A stretch of DNA of 64,000 nucleotides from assembly GCA_028704295.1 (NCBI GenBank), contig JAQVLF010000001.1, positions 1 to 64,000 of the forward strand. Direction: 5' to 3'. The stretch is from Minisyncoccota bacterium (lineage in GTDB: Bacteria; Patescibacteriota; Minisyncoccia; Minisyncoccales; Minisyncoccaceae). The position numbers and the translations under genes are program-made. A model generated the notes under the pieces. It was not told where the DNA came from. It saw only the letters and a program-made list of their open reading frames with translations, and did no database searches. This document shows, piece by piece, positions 16,601 through 24,773 of this stretch. The stretch's first letter is position 1. Each line of letters opens with the position of its first letter.

Positions 16601-17695
16601 CTATTTATTAAAAAATGTGATTATTTCGTAAAGCATACCCAGCACAAATAAAAGAAAAAGTGGATAAGTTAATACTTTTATTTTTCTATTAATTCTACCA
16701 TAAATTAAAAGGATTAAAATACCATCTATCGCAAACAAAAGTCCTCCAACAAAAGATATTACTCCTAGAAAACTATTTATACCTAGAAGAAAAAGGGTAA
16801 TAGGAACTCCGCAAGTTATTATTGTGGAAGTATTCTTCTTTAATCCTAAATCAAACCAAAGTATTTTTTGAAGCGTTAAGCCAATTGTTATAAAGGAAGT
16901 AAACGTTGTTAAAATTCCAAAAGCCATTAATGCAAACCCTATATCTCCCCCTATAATTGATTGCAAGCAATTCAATGATTCCTCGGAAACTCCAGTTCCG
17001 CAAACAGAAAGCACAAGAGCGGTAAAAAATGCATAAACAATAAAGCAGATTATAAATGAAGCAATAACTATTTTTTTCAAATCTTTTCTCTCTTTTAAAA
17101 GCAGTTCTTCTGCTTCTGGAACAATTGAAATTCCCCATAATGAAAACAAAACAGGTCCATATGGAAGAAATAAATATTCTGGATTGAATGCAATGTTTAA
17201 GTTGGAAATATCTATAAAATTTATTGATTTTAAAAATATTAAAATTAAAAATACGAAGAATAAAATAACTCCATAAAACTCAACCTTAGAAATAATCTTT
17301 ATTCCAAAAATTATCAAAATCGCTCCTAAAGCAAAGTAAATTAAGGTTGCGTAAAAAGGATCAATGTTTAAAATATTAGACAAAAATTCCCCTCCGATAA
17401 TTAAATAAGCTAAAATAGTTCCAATTATTCCAAAAATATTAGAAAAAAATGCAGCTTTTTCTCCCTTCTTACCTAAATACATTTTGGCAAAACCAGGAAG
17501 CCTCTTATTGTCCGGAGACTTTAGTGCAATCTCTGCAACCATTAAATGGATAAGCATGGCTAATAGCCCCAAAAACAATAGATAAAAAAGCATGGGTAAT
17601 GTTCCTGACTTTGATACAGTATATGGCAAGGAAAATATTCCTGCCCCAATAATTGATCCTGCTAAAATTGCAATCGCGTAAATTTGTTTGCTCAT
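16601..17695 (-). CDS. Amino-acid permease (aromatic/HAAAP-like)
   Basis: A membrane transporter of the APC superfamily with about eleven transmembrane helices. The first helix carries AILAGSIIGAGIFSLPYTVSKSG, the characteristic unwound substrate site of tryptophan/tyrosine-type permeases (Mtr/TyrP-like). Length 364 is normal. It is translationally coupled to the M50 protease gene, with a 4-bp overlap. Substrate is an inference from family resemblance. It fits a cell that must import amino acids. Confidence 0.8.
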   Translation of the reverse strand: MSKQIYAIAILAGSIIGAGIFSLPYTVSKSGTLPMLFYLLFLGLLAMLIHLMVAEIALKSPDNKRLPGFAKMYLGKKGEKAAFFSNIFGIIGTILAYLIIGGEFLSNILNIDPFYATLIYFALGAILIIFGIKIISKVEFYGVILFFVFLILIFLKSINFIDISNLNIAFNPEYLFLPYGPVLFSLWGISIVPEAEELLLKERKDLKKIVIASFIICFIVYAFFTALVLSVCGTGVSEESLNCLQSIIGGDIGFALMAFGILTTFTSFITIGLTLQKILWFDLGLKKNTSTIITCGVPITLFLLGINSFLGVISFVGGLLFAIDGILILLIYGRINRKIKVLTYPLFLLFVLGMLYEIITFFNK

Positions 17696-18318
17696 AGTAT
17701 AAGTTTTCCTTGAGTTATTAAATCAGCCAAATAAACTGTTAGATAAAAAAGATAATCTAAAACAGGAGTTAAAAATAGAACAAAAATTAAAATCAAAAAT
17801 CCAAATTGAGACAATACGGCTTTTAATTGATAATTATTTCTTAAAAAGGAGAACAATACATGGGAACCATCCAGTGGTGGAATAGGAATTAAGTTAAACA
17901 AAGCTAGAACAATATTATAAATGATGGCTAAAGATAAAATCATTGTTAAAGTTTCTGGAAGCTCAAAAAATCTTACCAAAAGACCACACACGATTCCAAC
18001 TAAAATATTTGATAATGGCCCTGCAAGCGCAACTTTAAGCTCTCCCCATTTTTTATCAATTAGATTATTAAAATTAACTGGGACTGGCTTTGCCCATCCA
18101 ATTACAATTGGAGAATTAATAAATACAAGCATTAAAGGAAGCAAAATTGTTCCCACTAAATCAATATGCTTTACAGGGTTTAAAGATAATCTTCCCTCTC
18201 TTTTAGCAGTTTCGTCTCCTAATTGGTGGGCCATGCTTCCATGAGAAACCTCGTGAATAACAATTGAAAATATTAAGACAACAAAACTTGCTATTGTTAA
18301 TGGATTTAAAATATTCAT
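17692..18318 (-). CDS. Site-2 protease family (M50) membrane metalloprotease
   Basis: An intramembrane zinc protease. IVIHEVSHGSMAH (about 20-32) holds the HExxH metal site (HEVSH). The third ligand lies in NLIPIPPLDGSHVLF (about 143-157), the NPxPxLDG-type motif. The protein has about five membrane segments and no PDZ domain, typical of the small YwhC-like class. The gene is the first of a coupled chain with the permease and the exchanger. Confidence 0.9.
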   Translation of the reverse strand: MNILNPLTIASFVVLIFSIVIHEVSHGSMAHQLGDETAKREGRLSLNPVKHIDLVGTILLPLMLVFINSPIVIGWAKPVPVNFNNLIDKKWGELKVALAGPLSNILVGIVCGLLVRFFELPETLTMILSLAIIYNIVLALFNLIPIPPLDGSHVLFSFLRNNYQLKAVLSQFGFLILIFVLFLTPVLDYLFYLTVYLADLITQGKLIL

Positions 18319-18384
18319 ACTAAAATATTACCACGTTTAAAAGGGACTTGCAATTATTTTAATTTTTGCTATATATAATTGTAT

Positions 18385-18606
18385 ATGGCAAAAGTATGTA
18401 AAATTTGTGAAAAGAAATCAGCAATGGGCAGACAATACAAAAAGTTGATTTCTAAATATAATCCTAGTCCAAAGAAAAGAAAATATCCTAATTTACAATG
18501 GGTTTCTGTTCCAGAAGACACAATAAAAGAAGCTTACAAGCAATACGCTGGCAAGAAAATTTTAGCTTGCACTAAATGTATTAAAGCTTTGAGCAAGGAA
18601 AAATAA
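18385..18606 (+). CDS. rpmB: Large ribosomal subunit protein bL28
   Basis: A 50S protein. From the ATG at 18385 it reads MAKVCKICEKKSAMG with the zinc-ribbon Cys pair, then RKYPNLQWVSVPEDT in the core, then a C-terminal ACTKCIKAL completing the C4 ribbon. About 73 residues, usual for bL28. Two upstream codons in the frame are not needed. A strong terminator follows its stop. Confidence 0.85.
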   Translation: MAKVCKICEKKSAMGRQYKKLISKYNPSPKKRKYPNLQWVSVPEDTIKEAYKQYAGKKILACTKCIKALSKEK

Positions 18607-18622
18607 TATTTAATAGAAAATG

Positions 18623-18650
18623 CCTCCTTTATTAGGAGGTTTTTGTTTTT
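18623..18650 (+). terminator. Terminator after rpmB
   Basis: CCTCCT-TTATT-AGGAGG (18623-18628 with 18634-18639) followed by TTTTTGTTTTTT is a textbook intrinsic terminator 17 bp after the rpmB stop. Confidence 0.85.
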
Positions 18651-18678
18651 TAGAGAAAATAAAAACCGGGTGAAAGTA

Positions 18679-18828
18679 TCAGGCTTTTGTTCTGAGTACC
18701 TCTTCCCGGGAGGGAACGTCTTTTTGTTCTGCGTACTTTGCAAGCACGTCGATTGTTTCCTGGGCCCTTCTAAGCCACGTGGGATCATCCTCTTTCATGA
18801 CTACCACAGCAATAATAACATAAATCAT
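18679..18828 (-). CDS. Small hypothetical protein, 49 aa
   Basis: A frame from the ATG at 18828 encodes MIYVIIAVVVMKEDDPTW, then RRAQETIDVLAKYAEQKDVP and a C-terminal EEVLRTKA. The C-terminal 39 residues after the internal Met look like a real amphipathic helical protein and use more GC-rich codons than the neighbours. There is no Shine-Dalgarno. The hydrophobic first ten residues may be a membrane anchor or translation noise if the internal Met is used. Family unknown. Confidence 0.4.
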   Translation of the reverse strand: MIYVIIAVVVMKEDDPTWLRRAQETIDVLAKYAEQKDVPSREEVLRTKA

Positions 18829-18857
18829 AAAAAAGTCTAGACTAAAACTAAATTCTT

Positions 18858-19020
18858 AATAAAAATACCCATCAAACTGATAGGTATCTTTATATTGCCC
18901 TGCTCCGATTAAAAGAAATTCTGTAAGTGCTCTAGTGGGTTTCGTACTTAAATCGCCATGACAATTTAAGAATCAGAATCCCTAGAAAAAAGCGTTCAGA
19001 AAACTTTTAAAGAGCTGGGC
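18858..19020 (-). ncRNA. Candidate 6S-like regulatory RNA
   Basis: The promoter (TTGATA 19050-19055, 17 bp, TATACT 19027-19032) predicts a start at 19020. The RNA folds as one long rod: closing stem TGCCC and GCTC with GAGC and GGGCA, then TAAAAG/CTTTTA, TTCTG/CAGAA, a central unpaired region, CTAG pairing, and a terminal 7-bp CTTAAAT/ATTTAAG hairpin (about 18949-18969). A hairpin with a T run ends it (18858-18887). A 160-nt rod with a mid-length bubble and a housekeeping-type promoter is the shape of 6S RNA. Primary-sequence conservation is low in that family, so this is a structural call. Confidence 0.5.
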
Positions 19021-19026
19021 ATGCTA

Positions 19027-19055
19027 AGTATACTATCATTCATTTTATTTATCAA
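19027..19055 (-). promoter_or_regulatory. Promoter of the 6S-like RNA
   Basis: TTGATA, a 17-bp spacer and TATACT on the minus strand; the predicted start, seven bases on, coincides with the first base of the RNA closing stem. Confidence 0.55.
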
Positions 19056-19073
19056 TATTTTATAACAGTAAAA

Positions 19074-19099
19074 CCCCTGATGCGCAGGGGCTTTTTTCT
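19074..19099. terminator. Terminator after the cupin gene
   Basis: CCCCTG-ATGCG-CAGGGG (19074-19090) is flanked by T runs on both strands. It adjoins the cupin stop and can end the minus-strand cupin transcript or a plus-strand read-through. Confidence 0.75.
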
Positions 19100-19507
19100 T
19101 TATTCTTCTTCCTTAGTCTCTCCTTCATAAACATCATTATCATCATTCATCGCATCCTCTTTTGTTGTATGAGTTGTACCATCGCGATGTTCTGGTGGAG
19201 AATAAATAGTATAAAGCTTCATTTTATCTGTGTCTGAGGAATTTACGATATTATGCTTAGTTCCAGCAGGGACAACAATTGCAAAACCATCCATAATATC
19301 GTGCTCTTGATCGTTCAAAATTACTTTACCACTTCCAGCCTCAACTCTAATAAATTGATCCAAATCTTCGTGTGTCTCTTCTCCAATTTCTTCTCCTGGA
19401 TTAAGAGACATTAGAACTAATTGAGAATTTTCAGCTGTATAGACAACTTTTCGAAAATTTTCATTCTCTTTAGTGTCTTTTTCAATATTTGTAACATAAC
19501 CGTTCAT
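19100..19507 (-). CDS. Cupin-domain protein
   Basis: A 135-residue single-domain cupin beta-barrel. Motif 1 is GEEIGEETHEDLDQFIRVEAGSG (about 38-60), with metal-ligand candidates in ETHEDLDQ. Motif 2 is VPAGTKHNIVN (about 80-90), with the usual PxGxxH histidine. The acidic C-terminus (about 115-135) looks disordered. Cytoplasmic, monocistronic, function unassigned; small-molecule isomerase or sensor roles are typical of such cupins. Confidence 0.85.
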   Translation of the reverse strand: MNGYVTNIEKDTKENENFRKVVYTAENSQLVLMSLNPGEEIGEETHEDLDQFIRVEAGSGKVILNDQEHDIMDGFAIVVPAGTKHNIVNSSDTDKMKLYTIYSPPEHRDGTTHTTKEDAMNDDNDVYEGETKEEE

Positions 19508-19585
19508 ATTTTTAAAATTTAACTTATTATATTTTAATGACCTTTATTTAATTATACCATTTATTGTTAAGAGGCGTCAAAACGA

Positions 19586-20413
19586 CTATTTCTTTAAAAA
19601 TATGTTCTGTTTATCTGAATAAAAAATTACGTCTCCCTCAGTATCAGTTCTTAAAATTTTTACATTATTTTCGTTAAAAAGTTCAATAACACTTTTATCA
19701 GGGTGACCATAACTATTTTTCCCAACCTGAATTACGGCACAATTAGGAGAAACCTCGTTTAAAAATTCTTGTCCTGTTGAATACTTAGATCCATGGTGCC
19801 CAACTTTTAATACGTCACTCCTTAAATTAAACTTTTGAATTAAATCATCTTCAAAATTAATAGATAAATCCCCCATTAGAAGAAAACTCGAATCACCGTA
19901 GATTAATTTCATGACAATAGAAGTATCGTTCAAATCACCTATATTATTAACATCTATAATTGGATTATATACTTCAAATTCAGCGTCTCCTACCAAGATT
20001 TTATCGTAAACATCTACCGTAATGACTTTTTCATCTTTAATCAAATTTTCAAATTCGCTAAACAATTGAGATTCGCTTTGAGCGCCTGTATGAATTACAG
20101 CATCAACATCGTAGGTCTTTAAAACAGAAATCAATCCCCCCAAATGATCTTTATCCGGATGAGTTAAAATAATTAAATCAATTTCTTTATCAAAAGGATT
20201 CATAAATTTTTCAAGATTGTTCAAGATAGATTTATCAGGGCCTCCATCAACTAAAATTTGATGGCCCTCCTTTGTTTCAATAAAGATTGAATCTCCTTGT
20301 CCGACATTAAAAAAGATAACCTTCAAATTGTCATCTTTTTTTAAAACTAAACTCCAAGCTATAAAATTAAATATTATTAAGGAAATTAAAATAAATAATA
20401 CTTTCTTATTCAT
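19586..20413 (-). CDS. Secreted or anchored metallo-beta-lactamase-fold hydrolase (ComEC C-domain-like)
   Basis: An N-terminal hydrophobic segment (about 7-23) is followed by VIFFNVGQGDSIFIETKEG, the opening of the ComEC/Rec2 metallohydrolase domain. The metal motif is LILTHPDKDHLGGL (about 80-93, HxDxDH-like), and later GHHGSKYS is the third ligand region. Without the ComEC membrane channel it is a stand-alone extracellular nuclease-like hydrolase, frequent in CPR, perhaps helping to scavenge DNA. It overlaps mnmA by 8 bp. Confidence 0.85.
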   Translation of the reverse strand: MNKKVLFILISLIIFNFIAWSLVLKKDDNLKVIFFNVGQGDSIFIETKEGHQILVDGGPDKSILNNLEKFMNPFDKEIDLIILTHPDKDHLGGLISVLKTYDVDAVIHTGAQSESQLFSEFENLIKDEKVITVDVYDKILVGDAEFEVYNPIIDVNNIGDLNDTSIVMKLIYGDSSFLLMGDLSINFEDDLIQKFNLRSDVLKVGHHGSKYSTGQEFLNEVSPNCAVIQVGKNSYGHPDKSVIELFNENNVKILRTDTEGDVIFYSDKQNIFLKK

Positions 20414-21386
20414 AGATAATTCCTCCGCCTATAAGTTTTTTATTCTTGTAAAATACAATTGATTGCCCTTGAGTTACTGCGCTTTGAAAATCTTTGAATA
20501 TAGCTTTATTCTTATAAATCATACATGGAGTTTCTTTTGCCCTGTACCTAATTTTTGCAGAAGCCTCTATTGGAAAATCTTTTTCTACAAAGAAATTTGA
20601 ACTTTTAAACTTAACTTCTTTTTTAAGAAGCAATTCTTCGTTTTTGGTAATATACAGTACATTATTTTTCAAATCTTTTTTAAAAACAAAATATGGCCCA
20701 TTAGGAAGATCTAATCCTTTTCTCTGCCCTATTGTATAAAACCAAACACCTTCATGTTCTCCCAAAATATTTTTATTCTCATCTAATATTTTTCCTTTTT
20801 TTACCTTGATCTTTTTTTTCAGAAAATCAACTAAATCTCCTTCTATAAAACATATCTCCTGAGATTCTTTTAAAGTTTCGATCTTTTCTTTCTTAATTAT
20901 TTTTTTAACGTCTTCTTTTTTTAAATCGCCTAAGGGAAATAAGGAACTTTCAATTTGTTTTTTTGATAACTGCCACAAAAAATATGATTGATCTTTTGTT
21001 TCGTCTTCTGCTTTATATAAAAACTCTCCTCTTTTTTTAACATAATGCCCAGTTGCAATATAATCTGCCCCAAGCTTTTTTGCCTCGTTGAAAAACAAAC
21101 CAAACTTCATTTCTCTATTGCAATAGACGCAAGGATTTGGAGTAATTCCTTTTTTAAAATCATCGATAAATGAATCTATAATAACTTTTTTAAATTGAGT
21201 TCTAAAATCAAATATGAGGAAAGGTATATTAAAAAAAGCAGCAATACTTTTTGCTTTTTTTTCTGCTAAGGGATTTTCATGAAGCCTCATAAAAACGCCT
21301 GTCACATCAAATCCCTTTTCTTTTAAAATTTTAACTGCCATAGTTGAATCAACCCCTCCGGATAATCCAACAAAAACTTTTTTCAT
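20406..21386 (-). CDS. mnmA: tRNA 2-thiouridylase
   Basis: Thiolates U34 of tRNA-Lys, -Glu and -Gln. The PP-loop is GLSGGVDSTMAV (about 8-19). Catalytic Cys-1 lies in NPCVYCNREMKFG (about 91-103). The second Cys is in ESQEICFIEGD, with YTIGQRKGL (beta-barrel and tRNA contacts) following. At 326 residues it is somewhat shorter than the 360-residue norm but has all the key sites. It starts 4 bp within the SufB-like gene end, placing it after the Fe-S cluster assembly genes, whose sulfur chemistry it could share. Confidence 0.95.
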   Translation of the reverse strand: MKKVFVGLSGGVDSTMAVKILKEKGFDVTGVFMRLHENPLAEKKAKSIAAFFNIPFLIFDFRTQFKKVIIDSFIDDFKKGITPNPCVYCNREMKFGLFFNEAKKLGADYIATGHYVKKRGEFLYKAEDETKDQSYFLWQLSKKQIESSLFPLGDLKKEDVKKIIKKEKIETLKESQEICFIEGDLVDFLKKKIKVKKGKILDENKNILGEHEGVWFYTIGQRKGLDLPNGPYFVFKKDLKNNVLYITKNEELLLKKEVKFKSSNFFVEKDFPIEASAKIRYRAKETPCMIYKNKAIFKDFQSAVTQGQSIVFYKNKKLIGGGIIYE

Positions 21387-22207
21387 GAATTTAAAAAGCT
21401 TTTAATAATTAATTCCGTAGCCTTTTTTTCTGTTAATCCCCTCATTCTTAAATACATTAGCTTCTCCTCTGAAATTCTTCCAATAGATGCCTCATGAGTT
21501 AATTCTGCTTTGCTGCTATTGCATATGATTCCAGGAATCGATGTTATTGTAGAGCTATTGTCAGCAATTAATCCAGAACACTCTAAGTGCCCTTTTACTT
21601 CATCTTCACCGTGCATATAACTTTGAGAAAAGAATGTTCCTCCATTCTCTCCAATCATCTTAATTCTTACGTCAGCAGAAGACTTTTTCCCTAAAAGATA
21701 AACATCTTCCCTTGTAGTAATGCTTGAGCCTTGTCCTAAATTTGTAATCGTTGTTTTAAGCTTAGCATTTTTATCTAATATAAATTCATAATCTGCTTTA
21801 AATTCATCTTTATCTCCCCATGCGTTCCTTTGCACAAAATCAAGGCTGCTATTATCTTTAATAACAATTTTAGCTTTTGCAAAATGCTTTCCTTTTACTC
21901 TTTTTATGGATCTACAAAAAGAAGATAATTTAATATTAAGACCTTTCTCAACAACAATTAAATTATTCATTTTCTGAAAAATATTCTTTGAAGCGATTTC
22001 GACTAACGTATTTAATCTTTCTTCTTGTGACTTCTTGATCCATAAGAAAAATCCGTTAGATGGCTTTTTTTCAAAATAATCTTTTGTCCAATCAAATTTT
22101 TTCCATGCTAAACTTGCAGGCATTAAAATTACCCCTTCTGCTTCCCCTATGCTCCTAATCTCATTATCTACCTGGTAAAAATTTGGTGCATTTTCTGCAC
22201 TTTTCAT
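21383..22207 (-). CDS. SufB/SufD-like Fe-S scaffold protein, minimal
   Basis: The start is taken at the Met at 22207, giving MKSAENAPNFYQV. The C-terminal signature LTHEASIGRISEEKLMYLRMRGLTEKKA (positions about 234-261) is the hallmark of SufB/SufD. At 275 residues it lacks much of the N-terminal half of full-length SufB (about 465). With SufC beside it, this is a two-component SUF-like minimal (SMS-type) system. No SufD, SufS or SufU is in the window. It overlaps sufC by about 44 bp. Confidence 0.85.
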   Translation of the reverse strand: MKSAENAPNFYQVDNEIRSIGEAEGVILMPASLAWKKFDWTKDYFEKKPSNGFFLWIKKSQEERLNTLVEIASKNIFQKMNNLIVVEKGLNIKLSSFCRSIKRVKGKHFAKAKIVIKDNSSLDFVQRNAWGDKDEFKADYEFILDKNAKLKTTITNLGQGSSITTREDVYLLGKKSSADVRIKMIGENGGTFFSQSYMHGEDEVKGHLECSGLIADNSSTITSIPGIICNSSKAELTHEASIGRISEEKLMYLRMRGLTEKKATELIIKSFLNS

Positions 22208-22874
22208 AATCATATTTTTTAATTGTTTTCAAAACATTTCTATAATCTTCATCTCTTCCCACAATTTTTCCATCAATAATAATGCTCGCTCTATTTGGCT
22301 TTAATATATCTAGAATATCCCCATGATGAGTAATAATTAAAACTGCAACTCCATTTTCTATAAAATATTTTTTGATGATCTCTCCTACTTCGCCTATTTT
22401 CTTAATATCAAGCCCAGAATCAATTTCATCTAGAATAACAAGTTTCAAATTAAGCGATGTTAATTGCATTAATTCTCCTAATTTCTTTTCTCCTCCAGAA
22501 AATCCTTTATTAACATCTCTATTTAATAACTTTTCTTCTTTAAAATAGTCTTCTTTCTCTTCTATACTTTTTAAGAAATCTATCATTTTAAGCCCTTCTA
22601 TTTGAGGAGGATTTTGAAAAGCTAAAGCAATTCCTTTTTTTACTCTATTTTCAGGAGATATTTTAGATATATTCTCTTTAGCAAATATAATTTCTCCTGA
22701 TTTTAATTTATACCCCAAATCTCCTGCAATTATTTTTGCAAGCGTACTTTTACCGCTTCCATTAGGTCCTAAAAGAGCAACCACTTCACCTTTCTCAATA
22801 TCAAAATCAAGTCCATCCAAGACCTTCTTTCCCTCAATTTCTACGGTTAAGTTTTTAATTTGAAGTAAATTCAT
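22164..22874 (-). CDS. sufC: Fe-S cluster assembly ATPase SufC
   Basis: An ABC-type ATPase that drives the SufB scaffold. Walker A LLGPNGSGKSTLAK (about 34-47), Q-loop ALAFQNPPQIEG, ABC signature GFSGGEKKLGELMQL and Walker B LVILDEIDSGLD are visible, with switch histidine in LIITHHGDILD. Length 236 is slightly below normal (about 250). Its stop lies inside the SufB-like gene and its start is 2 bp from the ferredoxin gene, so all three are one transcript. Confidence 0.95.
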   Translation of the reverse strand: MNLLQIKNLTVEIEGKKVLDGLDFDIEKGEVVALLGPNGSGKSTLAKIIAGDLGYKLKSGEIIFAKENISKISPENRVKKGIALAFQNPPQIEGLKMIDFLKSIEEKEDYFKEEKLLNRDVNKGFSGGEKKLGELMQLTSLNLKLVILDEIDSGLDIKKIGEVGEIIKKYFIENGVAVLIITHHGDILDILKPNRASIIIDGKIVGRDEDYRNVLKTIKKYDYEKCRKCTKFLPGR

Positions 22875-22875
22875 T

Positions 22876-23103
22876 TTAATAAGAAAGGTCTTCTTCTCCT
22901 TCCTCTTCTCCTAAAATAATATCTTCCTCATCTTCTTCCATAACTAAAGCTCCATAAGGACAAACTTCTATTCCCCCTGCTTTTTGTAGCTCCTCTTCAT
23001 CAATAATATTTGCTTTGTTATCCGCCCCAATAGTAATTCCATTTGGACAAGTGATGGTGCATCCACCACAGCCCAAGCATTTATCTTTATCTACTTTGTA
23101 CAT
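22876..23103 (-). CDS. Single-cluster ferredoxin
   Basis: A 75-residue electron carrier. DKCLGCGGCTITCP (about 7-20) carries CxxCxxCxxxCP and a distal VCPYGALV (about 46-53) supplies the fourth ligand, so one [4Fe-4S] cluster. A very acidic tail (about 55-75) is typical. It precedes sufC in the operon, making a redox partner for cluster assembly plausible. Confidence 0.92.
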   Translation of the reverse strand: MYKVDKDKCLGCGGCTITCPNGITIGADNKANIIDEEELQKAGGIEVCPYGALVMEEDEEDIILGEEEGEEDLSY

Positions 23104-23108
23104 AATTT

Positions 23109-23594
23109 TTATTTATTAAAATTGCTTATTGTTTTTTCAACTTCTTTGATAGCTTCTTCAGCTCCAACAAACTCCTTTACCTTTACCCATTTGTTAGGCT
23201 CCATTCTTTTATAAATTTCAAAAAACTCTTTAATACAATTTCTATCATGTTCAGTCAATTGAAAAATATCGTCAATGTGAGCATAGCAAGGATTAATTTT
23301 AGCTGCTGGAACAGCAACAACCTTGTTATCAATTCCTTTTTCGTCCTCCATAATTAACATTCCAATAATTCTTGACTTGACTATACATCCTGGAAAAGTC
23401 GCTTCATTTGTGATAATCAAAGCATCGAGAGGGTCTCCATCATCAGCCAAAGTATGTTCTATGTGTCCGTATTCAAAAGGAAAAGAAACTGGCCCATAGA
23501 TAGTTCTGTCTAGTTCTATTCTTCCTGTCTCTTCATTTAACTCATACTTTTGACGGCTTCCTTTTGGGATTTCTACAAATATTTTAATTTCCAT
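23109..23594 (-). CDS. ppa: Inorganic pyrophosphatase (family I)
   Basis: Hydrolyses pyrophosphate from biosynthesis. The metal motif DDGDPLDALI (about 50-59) is the class signature DxDGDPxD. EIPKGSRQKYE (about 8-18) supplies the basic active-site residues, and LDRTIYGPVSFPFEYG and VPAAKINPCYAHIDDI follow. Length 161 is normal. It heads the Suf operon by a few bases, an arrangement of convenience. Confidence 0.97.
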   Translation of the reverse strand: MEIKIFVEIPKGSRQKYELNEETGRIELDRTIYGPVSFPFEYGHIEHTLADDGDPLDALIITNEATFPGCIVKSRIIGMLIMEDEKGIDNKVVAVPAAKINPCYAHIDDIFQLTEHDRNCIKEFFEIYKRMEPNKWVKVKEFVGAEEAIKEVEKTISNFNK

Positions 23595-23655
23595 ACAAAT
23601 ACAAAATTAACTTTATTATATTTACCTTATACCAAAATAAAGACTGACTGTCGAG

Positions 23656-23745
23656 TTATTTCAAAATATTCTCAATAGTCATTACAATGCCTATTACAAA
23701 AAGAATGAAAATAATAACACCTATGAATACATCTCTTTTAAGCAT
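23656..23745 (-). CDS. Putative small membrane protein, 29 aa
   Basis: An ATG at 23745 opens MLKRDVFIGVIIFILFVIG, followed by a short tail ending NILK. It has positive residues followed by one membrane span, the classic small single-pass protein shape. It sits alone between gpsA and ppa. Two further proteins of this kind occur in the window (32171, 36878). Coding status is inferred from amino-acid pattern only. Confidence 0.35.
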   Translation of the reverse strand: MLKRDVFIGVIIFILFVIGIVMTIENILK

Positions 23746-23782
23746 ACTTATATTATACTAGATTTTCAAAAATAATCTATAA

Positions 23783-24769
23783 TTATTCTCCTTTTTTTGT
23801 TCTTGTCATGAGGTCTAGTAGTGCCTTCTTCGGATCTTTATTGTGGTACAAAATCATGTAAACTTGATTTGTGATTGGCATGTCTACATTATATTTCTTG
23901 CTTAAATTATAGGCAGCTTCGGTTGTTGTAGCTCCTTCAATAATACTACTAGTAGAATTAACAATATCTTCAAATTTTTCTCCTTTTCCAATCTTTTCTC
24001 CAAATGTTCTATTCCTGCTTTCAGGAGAAATACAAGTTGTTGCCAAATCTCCTAATCCAGCTATTCCATAAAAAGTCTTTTTCTTAGCTTTCATTGCTTG
24101 TCCCAATCTCGCTATTTCAACAATTCCGCGTGAAAGTATGGCTGCCTTAGCATTCGCTCCAAAACCTAATCCATCAGATATTCCTGCCACAATTGCGATT
24201 ACGTTTTTAAGCGCTCCGCAAAGTTCAACTCCTAATGGATCGCTATTTGTGTATACTCTAAAACTTTCATTGAAAAATGTTTCTTGCACTATTTTTGAAA
24301 CATTAAAATCATTTGATGCGGAAACGGCTACTGCAGGCATTTGATTTGCAACTTCCAGTGCAATTGTCGGCCCTGATAAAACACATGTCTTAACTTTTCC
24401 CAATTCTTCATGGATAATTTCTGTCATTCTTCTTAATGTTTTTTGCTCAATTCCTTTTGAAACATTAACAAATATTTTATGAGAAACATCTGCTTTTATT
24501 TCCTTTAAAACACTTCTATAAAACTTAGATGGAATTGCATCAACAATAATCTCGCTTTTTGAAATAGCTACGTTTATGTCTTTTTCAAATTCAATATCAT
24601 TTGGTATTCTAAAATCAGGAAGATACTTAGTATTGATTCTTTTTATCTTAAGCTCATCTAAATACTCTTTAAAGGCACTCCACATTGTCACTTTGTGCCC
24701 ATTTTTATTTAATACCAATGCAAGAGTTGTAGCCCATGCACCATCTCCTAAAATTGTGATATTTTTCAT
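23783..24769 (-). CDS. gpsA: Glycerol-3-phosphate dehydrogenase [NAD(P)+]
   Basis: Makes sn-glycerol-3-phosphate from dihydroxyacetone phosphate for lipid headgroups. The N-terminal GDGAWATTLALVLNKNGHKVTMW (about 7-29) is the NAD(P) Rossmann loop. The catalytic lysine region is LCGALKNVIAIVAGISDGLGFGANAKAAILSRG (about 179-211). IEGATTTEAAY closes the domain. Length 328 is normal. It overlaps no neighbour and lies 4 bp downstream of the helicase gene. Confidence 0.96.
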   Translation of the reverse strand: MKNITILGDGAWATTLALVLNKNGHKVTMWSAFKEYLDELKIKRINTKYLPDFRIPNDIEFEKDINVAISKSEIIVDAIPSKFYRSVLKEIKADVSHKIFVNVSKGIEQKTLRRMTEIIHEELGKVKTCVLSGPTIALEVANQMPAVAVSASNDFNVSKIVQETFFNESFRVYTNSDPLGVELCGALKNVIAIVAGISDGLGFGANAKAAILSRGIVEIARLGQAMKAKKKTFYGIAGLGDLATTCISPESRNRTFGEKIGKGEKFEDIVNSTSSIIEGATTTEAAYNLSKKYNVDMPITNQVYMILYHNKDPKKALLDLMTRTKKGE

Positions 24770-24773
24770 ATTT

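Noticed and set aside
18643..18840. Plus-strand frame of 65 codons opposite the 49-aa ORF
   Set aside because: It overlaps the rpmB terminator and has no support; the minus-strand frame looks more protein-like.
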